From Polyangia bacterium (lineage in GTDB: Bacteria > Myxococcota_A > Polyangia > Fen-1088), in NCBI GenBank assembly GCA_036268875.1, contig DATATI010000083.1, forward strand, positions 1-64,000: a stretch of DNA of 64,000 nt, read 5' to 3'. A program made the translations under genes and the position numbers. The first letter of the stretch is position 1, and each line of letters starts with the position of its first letter. Of the stretch, positions 57,601-64,000 are shown in pieces. The notes beneath the pieces were generated by a model. That model had not been told where the DNA came from and did no database searches. It was given only the letters and a program-made list of their open reading frames with translations.

Positions 57601-58818
57601 TTATGACTTACCGAGATCGAATCCGTCATGCAGCGAACGCACTGCGAGCTCGGCGTACTTTGCGTCGACGACGCAGGAGATCTTGATCTCCGACGTCGAG
57701 ATGAGGTGCACGTGGATGTTCTCTCGCGCCAAAATCTCGAACATCTTCAACGCCACCCCGGCATGCGAGCGCATGCCCACGCCCACCACCGACACCTTCG
57801 AAAGGTTCTGTTCGGTCGTGATCTGCTCCACGCCGAAAATGTTGGCACAATGTTTCGTCAAAAGATCTTTCGCCTTGGCCAGATCGGCCGACGGTAACGT
57901 GAACGTCAGGTTGATCCGGCCATCCTGGATGAATGCCTGCACAATGACATCGACCACGATGCCCGCGCCGGCCAGCGGCTTGAACACCTGGGCCTGGATC
58001 CCCGGCTTGTCAGGGATCCCATGGAGGCTGATCTTCGCTTCGTCCCTGGTGGCGGTGACGCCGGCAACCACGACGGCTTCCATGGCTTTCTCCTCGGGAA
58101 CCACCCAGGTTCCCTGATTGTCGTTGAAGCTGGACCGCACGTGAATCGGCACGGCGAACTTCATACCGAATTCCACCGACCGGATCTGCAAGACCTTGGC
58201 CCCCAGCGACGCCAGCTCGAGCATCTCTTCATAGCTGATGCGATCGACCTTGCGCGCGGTGGGCACCACGTTGGGATCGGCGGTATAGACGCCGTCCACG
58301 TCGGTATAGATCTCGCACGAGTCAGCCTTCAGCGCCGCCGCCACCGCCACCGCCGAGGTGTCCGAGCCGCCGCGCCCCAGCGTGGTGATGTTGCCTTCGC
58401 GGTCGGCCCCCTGAAAGCCGGCGATCACCGCGATCTTGCCGGCGGCCAGCGCCCCTTTGATCAACCGGTCGTCGATCTCCTGGATGCGCGCCCGGGCGAA
58501 CGCGCTGTCGGTCAGGATCCGGACCTGATGTCCCAGCAGCGAGATCGCTTGACCGCCCTCGGCCTGGATGGCCAGCGCCACCAGACCGACGGTGACCTGC
58601 TCGCCAGTGGACGCGACGACGTCCAGCTCGCGTTCATCGGGGCTTTCGCTGAGCTGCCTGGCCAGGGCCAGCAGGCGATTGGTCTCGCCCGACATCGCCG
58701 AGACCACCACCACCACATCGTGCCCTTGTTTCTGGGTGGCCAGACAGCGCTTGGCCACCGCGCGGATGCGCTCGATCGGTCCCACCGATGTTCCGCCGAA
58801 TTTCTGGACGATCAACAA
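57601..58818 (-). CDS. lysC: Aspartate kinase
   Basis: 405 residues from TTG 58818, with GGAAAG 8 bases upstream and no ATG or GTG in reach. Catalytic N-terminus [12 protein letters not shown], then [14 protein letters not shown] and [15 protein letters not shown]. The C-terminal two ACT domains (about 265-400, [40 protein letters not shown]) bind the feedback amino acid. It catalyses the first step of the lysine/threonine/methionine pathway. Divergent from cutA with a 58-bp gap. Confidence 0.95.
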   Translation of the reverse strand: MLIVQKFGGTSVGPIERIRAVAKRCLATQKQGHDVVVVVSAMSGETNRLLALARQLSESPDERELDVVASTGEQVTVGLVALAIQAEGGQAISLLGHQVRILTDSAFARARIQEIDDRLIKGALAAGKIAVIAGFQGADREGNITTLGRGGSDTSAVAVAAALKADSCEIYTDVDGVYTADPNVVPTARKVDRISYEEMLELASLGAKVLQIRSVEFGMKFAVPIHVRSSFNDNQGTWVVPEEKAMEAVVVAGVTATRDEAKISLHGIPDKPGIQAQVFKPLAGAGIVVDVIVQAFIQDGRINLTFTLPSADLAKAKDLLTKHCANIFGVEQITTEQNLSKVSVVGVGMRSHAGVALKMFEILARENIHVHLISTSEIKISCVVDAKYAELAVRSLHDGFDLGKS

Positions 58819-58876
58819 GGCGCGCCACTTTCCACTAGCGGGCCGGGCGGCGTCAAGACGCTGCTAGGATGGGCGT

Positions 58877-59200
58877 ATGGCCGAAGCTTTGACCGTTCAC
58901 ATCACCGCGCCCGACGCCGCCCAGGCGGCGGAGATGGCGCGCACCTTGGTGTCCGAGGGTCTGTGCGCGTGCGTGAACATCGTGCCGGACGTGCGGTCGA
59001 TCTATCTCTACGATGGCAAGATCTGCGACGAGCCCGAAGTGCTGTGCATCGTGAAGACCCGCCCGACCTTGTTCGAACGCCTGCAACGACGCGTGCTGGA
59101 GCTGCACCCGTACGAGGTGCCCGAGGTGCTGGCCTTCGCCGTGGACGAGGGCAGTCCGGCCTATCTTGATTGGCTGCGCCAGTCGACGACGGCGGAGTGA
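58877..59200 (+). CDS. cutA: CutA1 divalent-cation tolerance protein
   Basis: 107 residues, the usual CutA1 length. Motifs: SEGLCACVNIVPDVRSIYLY, VLCIVKTRPTLFERL, LHPYEVPEVLAF. CutA1 is a very stable trimer linked to copper tolerance in E. coli, but its biochemical role is unsettled. AGGA lies about 8 bases before ATG 58877. It converges with the sulfatase-fold gene, 5 bases apart. Confidence 0.93.
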   Translation: MAEALTVHITAPDAAQAAEMARTLVSEGLCACVNIVPDVRSIYLYDGKICDEPEVLCIVKTRPTLFERLQRRVLELHPYEVPEVLAFAVDEGSPAYLDWLRQSTTAE

Positions 59201-59205
59201 ACGAT

Positions 59206-61893
59206 TTAGCGTCGGCGCCTCGCTGATTCGGCCAGCGTGTGCGCCGCCTGACGCGCGGCCGCCGCGACGGTGGGCTCGCTCTCGCGAGCAGCGGCCCGTG
59301 CCAGAGCGGGCGCCACCTTGGCGTCGCCCAGCTTGACCAGGGCGCGCGCCGCTTCGATTCGCACCGGCACGTATTCGTCGCTCTCCAGTCGATCGATCAA
59401 GGCGTCGCGCGCCGCGTGACCGCCGACTGGTCCAAGCTGACCAAGCGCCACCACCGTCTCGCGGCGGTTCTGCACCTCGGGCAGGGCGCGGATGAGAAAC
59501 GGCACCGCCCGCGCGTCGCCCGAACGACCAAGCGCTTCGACGATGTCGCGGCACAGGGCGACGTCCGAGCACGGCGACAACGTCTGGCCCAGCAACGACA
59601 AGCCGCTGCGATCGCCCACCGACAACAGGGCCAGCGCGCCGCGCACCCGTTGCCCCTGATCGGGCGTGGTTTGGGCGAGTGACGCCTGGACCCGGGCACG
59701 CGCCCGCTCATCGCCCAGTCGGGCCGCGCCGATCGACGCCCAGGCGGCGACGGCGGGATCGGGATCGGCGGCTGCCTGATTCAACACCGCGGCGGTCGGC
59801 GGCTGCGCAGGCAGTGTCGCCAGCAGGCGGGCCGCCTCGCGCCGAAGATCCAGCGACGCGTTCGAAGCCAGCAGCACCGCCAGCTCGCCCGCCGCCCCGA
59901 CATCGTTCAAACGACCGCGCTCGATGGCCCGCGGTGGCGGCTCGCTGTCGCTGGTAGGAGAATTTTTCGCCGCCGCGGGTTCCAGGGCCATGCCGTCATC
60001 CAGCCAGCGATCGAGGATCGCCCGCAGCGCCGCCACTCGATCGGGGCGGGCGTCGGCCAGGTTCTGCCGCTCGCCGGGATCGCGCGCCAGATCGTAATAC
60101 GCGCAAAATCCGCCGCGCATGTCGCAGATCAATTTTTCGCTGCCGAAAATCACCGCCCGCCGATCGTCAACCTCGGCGAAGGCGGGCGGCAAACGATCGG
60201 CCGCCGCCGGCGGCCGCGCCAGCCAGGGACCGAGATCCGTGCCGCGCATGCGCACCGGCACCGGGATGTTCACCACGTTCAACAACGTCGGCGTCACGTC
60301 GACCAGTTGCACCTGGTTGGCGATCACCGCCGGCGCCACGCCGGGAACGGCGATCAGCAGCGGGATGTGCAGCTGCTCCTCGTACAGCGACGTGCCGTGG
60401 TACCGGCCGCCGTGTTCGTCGAACTCCTCGCCGTGATCGGCGGCCAGCACCACCACCGTGTTCGGCCGCCGCGCTTCGACGTACGCCAGCAAGCGCCCCA
60501 CGGCGGCATCGACATAGGCGATCTCGCTGTCGTAACGATCGACGTCGCCGTTGCCCAGATCGAATCCCGGGTGGATCTGATACGGCTCGTGCGGTTCGAA
60601 GAAGTGTACCCAGACGAACGACTTGGCCGGTTTCACGTCGTCGTAGTAGTGAATCACCTGATCGACCCGCCGTTCTGCGTCGAGGTATTCGAACTTGACG
60701 TACTCGAAGCCGAAGTTGCTGTCGGCGTACGCCTGCAGTTTTTCGCCGTCGATGAAGAACACCGCCGGCGGATAAAAAGCCGCCGTTCGCCAGCCGTAGG
60801 TCCGCATCACGCTCGGCACCGGTTCATGAAACTGTCCCGGCGCTACCCGGGCCAGGGTGGCGAAGTATTTTCCCGTCAGCAGCGAAGCGATGGAGAACGA
60901 CGTGTGCGGAGCCTGGGCGTAGGCGCGGGCGAACCGCGTGGCGCGGCCGGCCAGCGCGTCGAGGTGAGGCGTGATCGGCCGCCGGTAACCGTAAGCGCCC
61001 AGGTGATCCGCGCGAAGCGCGTCGATGGTGATGATCAGCAGATTGGCGTCGGGTCGGTGCGGCCCGTCTGGCAGCGGGCGATCGTCGCGAACAAGAGCGG
61101 CGGCGCGATCGGTGGCGGCGACAGTGGTCCCCCGCATCGACAGCGGCGCCAGGCCCAGCAATCGCCCGACGATGGCGGTGCGTTCGTAGGCGGCAAAGCG
61201 CAAGATCTGGCTGCGCGGCAGCGCCGCCAGCGACGCCCCGCAAGCCGCCACCGCCATCAGCACCGCGCCGGCGAATACCGATCGCGACCGACGGCCCGGC
61301 CCGATGACGTTCAGCCGCAATCGAAACGCCAGGATCGCCAGGACCACCGTGACCAGCGCCAGTGTGGCGTGAAACCAGGCGTATAGGCGCACCAGCACCA
61401 TCAAGTTCACGGCGTGCGCGGCACCCGCGACGCCGACCAGCAACAACCAGCGCCCGGGCGCGCCAGGCGATGCATCCTCCAGCCAGCGACGATAGACACC
61501 GCCGAGCAGCAGCAGCGCGACCAGCCCGGCGATCACCAGCACCGCCGAGATCACCTGATGTCCCGGCACCGCCGCCGCCTGATGCCCGGCGAACGTCGCG
61601 CGCGCGTCGGAAATCAGCAGCGGCAACGCCACCAGCGCCAGCGCCACCTCGGGCGCACGACGCCAGCGCGCCGCCGTTGGCCCTTGCAGCCGGGTCGCGC
61701 GCAGCGCCGCCGCCGCGCCCACCAGCGCGCCGGCCAGCAACCCGACCACCGCCAGCACGCTGGCGTCGAGCGCGATCAGCCGAATCGCTTTTGCGAACGA
61801 CAAGCCGCCCACGCCGCGAATCACCGCGCACGCCGCGTCCGCCGCGCCGGACACCGCGCCGCCGGCGAGACCAGCCGCCGCCCATCGCCGCAT
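59206..61893 (-). CDS. Membrane alkaline-phosphatase/sulfatase-fold enzyme with C-terminal HEAT repeats
   Basis: 895 residues from ATG 61893. About five transmembrane helices (to about 240) precede the catalytic domain (about 285-600): metal-binding IITIDALRADHLGAYG, ADHGEEFDEHG and FEPHEPYQIHPG. The sulfatase nucleophile motif CxPxR is not present; the aligned segment reads HTSFSIASLLTG, with Thr or Ser where formylglycine-forming Cys/Ser would be and Ile for Arg. LtaS/EptA-type phosphotransferases of this fold use Thr, so a phospho-group transferase or hydrolase is likelier than a sulfatase. The last ~230 residues are HEAT repeats. It begins 10 bases after recG. Confidence 0.85.
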   Translation of the reverse strand: MRRWAAAGLAGGAVSGAADAACAVIRGVGGLSFAKAIRLIALDASVLAVVGLLAGALVGAAAALRATRLQGPTAARWRRAPEVALALVALPLLISDARATFAGHQAAAVPGHQVISAVLVIAGLVALLLLGGVYRRWLEDASPGAPGRWLLLVGVAGAAHAVNLMVLVRLYAWFHATLALVTVVLAILAFRLRLNVIGPGRRSRSVFAGAVLMAVAACGASLAALPRSQILRFAAYERTAIVGRLLGLAPLSMRGTTVAATDRAAALVRDDRPLPDGPHRPDANLLIITIDALRADHLGAYGYRRPITPHLDALAGRATRFARAYAQAPHTSFSIASLLTGKYFATLARVAPGQFHEPVPSVMRTYGWRTAAFYPPAVFFIDGEKLQAYADSNFGFEYVKFEYLDAERRVDQVIHYYDDVKPAKSFVWVHFFEPHEPYQIHPGFDLGNGDVDRYDSEIAYVDAAVGRLLAYVEARRPNTVVVLAADHGEEFDEHGGRYHGTSLYEEQLHIPLLIAVPGVAPAVIANQVQLVDVTPTLLNVVNIPVPVRMRGTDLGPWLARPPAAADRLPPAFAEVDDRRAVIFGSEKLICDMRGGFCAYYDLARDPGERQNLADARPDRVAALRAILDRWLDDGMALEPAAAKNSPTSDSEPPPRAIERGRLNDVGAAGELAVLLASNASLDLRREAARLLATLPAQPPTAAVLNQAAADPDPAVAAWASIGAARLGDERARARVQASLAQTTPDQGQRVRGALALLSVGDRSGLSLLGQTLSPCSDVALCRDIVEALGRSGDARAVPFLIRALPEVQNRRETVVALGQLGPVGGHAARDALIDRLESDEYVPVRIEAARALVKLGDAKVAPALARAAARESEPTVAAAARQAAHTLAESARRRR

Positions 61894-61903
61894 GATCGCC
61901 ACG

Positions 61904-64000
61904 CTAGCCGGTCTCCTCGCCATAGACCGCGGCCTTCGCCCAGCGGGCGCGGACGGCGGCGCCGAGGGCGGCGTGTTCGGGACGGCCGAGGTCGGGATCG
62001 CCATCGACCAGGCGTTCGGCCTCGGCGCGCGCGAGGTCCAGCAACGCCAGCGTGCCTGGGAGATCGCCAAACATCAGCGCCGGCGCGCCGGCTTGCCGCC
62101 GTCCGAACAGATCGCCAGGACCACGCAGGGCCAGGTCAGCTTCGGCGATGCAGAAGCCGTCGCTGGTCTCGGTCAAGCACCGCAAACGCTCGATCGCCGA
62201 CGCCGTCGCGGCTGGTTCGCCGTCGCCGCCTTGATTGAGCAACAACAGACAGCGACCGGCGTGCGCGCCCCGCCCCACCCGCCCGCGCAGTTGATGCAAT
62301 TGGGCCAGGCCGAAACGATCCGCTTCTTCGATCAGCATGACGGTGGCGTTGCCGACGTCGATGCCTAGCTCGACCACCGTGGTGGCGACCAGGACGTCCA
62401 GGGCGCCCGCGGCGAAGGCGCGCAACACGGCGTCTTTCTCCGCGCTTTTCAGGGCGCCGTGTAGCAGGCCCACCCGCGCCGGCGCCAGCCGACGGATCAA
62501 CGTTCGGTGGTGCGCCACCGCGGTGACACTGCCAGAGCGCGCCGAATGCTCTCGCGTCGGGCAGACCACGAACGCCTGGCGACCGGCCGCCACCGCATCG
62601 GCCAGGGCGCGATAGGCGCCGTCCCGCTGCTCGTCGGTGGCGCACAAGACGGTGGCGATGGGCTGTCGCCCGGGCGGGTGATCAGAAAGCACGGTGGCGT
62701 CGAGATCGCCGTAAAGGGTCAGCGCCAGCGATCGCGGAATCGGCGTCGCTGACATCACCAGCAGATGCGGCGCCGAGCCCTCACCAGCCCGCAAGCGCGC
62801 GCGCTGGGCGACCCCAAAACGGTGCTGTTCGTCGACCACCACCAGCCGCAGATCCGCGCAGTCGGCGGCGGCATCCAGCAACGCCTGCGTGCCCACCAGC
62901 AGATCGATGGCGCCCTTCCCCAGGCTTTCCCGCAATCGCTGGCGCTCGACGCGCGTGGTGGCGGCGGTCAGCAGGGCCACGCGCAACCCGAACGGCTGTC
63001 CCAGCTTCGTCAGCGTGCGGCGGTGCTGTTCCGCCAGGACCTCCGTCGGTGCCATGACCAACGTCTGACCACCGGCGCGCGCCGCCGCGATGGCCGCCAG
63101 CAGCGCCACCACCGTCTTGCCGCTGCCCACGTCGCCGATCAGCAGACGCTGCATCGGCCGCGGCGCATCCAGGTCGGCGACGATCGCCGCTACCGCCGCC
63201 TGTTGCCCAGCGGTCAGCGAGAAAGGCAGGCGGGTCTGGGCATCGGCCAGCAGGGCCGCGGCGTCGACGGCGCAGCCGCGGGCCGGCAACGCCCGCGCAC
63301 TGGCGCGGTCGAGGCAAAAGCCCACTTGCAGGATCAGCAATTCCTCCAGCGCCAGTCGCCGATGGGCAGGCGATCGGCCGGCCGCGAGATCCTCCAGCTC
63401 AGCCGGCGATAATCCCGCCTCCGGCAAATGCAGCGCGCGCAACGCCACCGCCAGCGGCGGTAAGCCGCAGCTTTGGCGAAGGCAGGCCGGCAACACATCG
63501 TCATCGTCATCGACGTCCAGTCCGGCCACCGCCGCGGCGATCATTTTTTCCAGTACCCGGCCCCCGATGCCGTCGACGGCCGGGTAACGCGCGCGGATCC
63601 CGGGAACACCGCCCCCCGCCACCAGCGACGTCAGGTTGGTGGGGTGAATCAGCTCGGCCTTGTCTTCGTCGTTCCAGCGCAACGGACCGGCCAGCGTCAC
63701 CACGCTGTCCTTGGCGAATGATTTGGCCATGCCGCCCGGCGGGCGAAACCAGCGTGCCCGCAGCGTCGCGCCGTCGTCATCGATCGTGACGTCCAGAAAA
63801 CGGCGCGGAAAAATGTGCACCTTGCGCACCACCCCGCGTACCACCACCAGCCGATCCGCCAGCGCGGCGCCCAGCGTGGCGATCTTGCTTTGCACGCGCA
63901 GATCGTCGTACCCGCGCGGCAGGTGGCGCAGCAGATCGCCGACGGTGACGATGCCGGCGGCCGCCAGGCGCGCCCGCGTCTTGGGCCCAGCGCCCGGCAG
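61904..64000 (-). CDS. recG: ATP-dependent DNA helicase RecG (5' end beyond right edge)
   Basis: 698 codons are visible; the frame stays open to base 64000, with the RecG N-terminal pattern LPGAGPKTRARL and VGDLLRHLPRGYDDL in the last 100 bases, so the start lies outside. Wedge/OB domain first, then helicase motif I IGDVGSGKTVVALL, motif II VVVDEQHRFG, motif III MSATPIPRSLAL, and the C-terminal RLRCLTETSDGFCIAEADL. RecG reverses stalled replication forks. It is upstream of the sulfatase-fold gene on the same strand. Confidence 0.95.
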   Translation of the reverse strand: MPGAGPKTRARLAAAGIVTVGDLLRHLPRGYDDLRVQSKIATLGAALADRLVVVRGVVRKVHIFPRRFLDVTIDDDGATLRARWFRPPGGMAKSFAKDSVVTLAGPLRWNDEDKAELIHPTNLTSLVAGGGVPGIRARYPAVDGIGGRVLEKMIAAAVAGLDVDDDDDVLPACLRQSCGLPPLAVALRALHLPEAGLSPAELEDLAAGRSPAHRRLALEELLILQVGFCLDRASARALPARGCAVDAAALLADAQTRLPFSLTAGQQAAVAAIVADLDAPRPMQRLLIGDVGSGKTVVALLAAIAAARAGGQTLVMAPTEVLAEQHRRTLTKLGQPFGLRVALLTAATTRVERQRLRESLGKGAIDLLVGTQALLDAAADCADLRLVVVDEQHRFGVAQRARLRAGEGSAPHLLVMSATPIPRSLALTLYGDLDATVLSDHPPGRQPIATVLCATDEQRDGAYRALADAVAAGRQAFVVCPTREHSARSGSVTAVAHHRTLIRRLAPARVGLLHGALKSAEKDAVLRAFAAGALDVLVATTVVELGIDVGNATVMLIEEADRFGLAQLHQLRGRVGRGAHAGRCLLLLNQGGDGEPAATASAIERLRCLTETSDGFCIAEADLALRGPGDLFGRRQAGAPALMFGDLPGTLALLDLARAEAERLVDGDPDLGRPEHAALGAAVRARWAKAAVYGEETG

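Noticed and set aside
58819-58876. Lysine riboswitch before lysC
   Set aside because: Only 58 bases separate lysC and cutA, too short for the roughly 170-base lysine riboswitch.

Overview
The window is high-GC DNA (roughly two thirds G+C by eye) from a deltaproteobacterium-like organism, most likely a member of the Myxococcota. The evidence is many secreted lipoproteins and TPR/HEAT proteins, two Hanks-type Ser/Thr kinase hubs with FHA domains and a PP2C phosphatase, an FHA-containing sigma-54 activator, an IF3 with a Pro/Ala-rich C-terminal tail, an OmpA protein with thrombospondin type 3 repeats, DUF1552/DUF1592 genes, and a CehA/McbA-type PHP hydrolase. A flagellin gene with a good sigma-28 promoter sits at the left edge, so the organism is probably flagellated, unlike classical gliding myxobacteria. 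I see no insertion sequence, prophage or CRISPR array.

Left part (1-9.9 kb): partial flagellin (-), tRNA-Arg(CCT), then a compact + strand cassette. It encodes a membrane-anchored HEAT protein, a 53-residue peptide, a HprK-like kinase fused to an S26-type signal peptidase, a PqqD-like RiPP recognition element and a radical SAM/SPASM enzyme. I read this as a RiPP biosynthesis locus and as the most interesting item in the window. It is followed by a DUF885 hydrolase, the MsrPQ periplasmic methionine sulfoxide reductase, a DUF402 protein, dtd (with an apparent one-base frameshift at its start) and gluQ.

Translation block (9.9-24.5 kb, all -): read in the direction of transcription the order is tRNA-Val, thrS, infC, two unrelated genes, rpmI, rplT, pheS, pheT, ihfA, a MerR regulator, tRNA-Pro, surE, pcm, a LysM/M23 lipoprotein and apt. 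The two unrelated genes (PHP hydrolase lipoprotein and putative outer membrane protein) break the usual infC-rpmI junction. infC appears to start at a rare AUC codon behind a perfect AGGAGG.

Centre (24.7-42.8 kb): TSP3-OmpA protein, acyl-CoA synthetase and a UbiB/ABC1 kinase diverging from a 26-bp promoter region, then Ser/Thr kinase - TPR membrane protein - FHA/GAF/sigma-54 activator, a run of secreted lipoproteins, zinc-ribbon proteins, and an FHA domain fused to a degenerate CpaF/VirB11-like ATPase followed by a SUKH-TPR protein.

Right part (42.8-64 kb): DUF1552 protein with a truncated DUF1592-type partner, a PLC/P1-nuclease-like exported protein with a lipoprotein, a second phospho-signalling hub (zinc-ribbon double-FHA protein, PP2C phosphatase, zinc-ribbon kinase), the RHH regulator-lepA-lepB group, a lipoprotein with calcium-loop-like repeats, a TPR protein, lysC, cutA, an alkaline-phosphatase-fold membrane protein with HEAT repeats, and recG running off the right edge.
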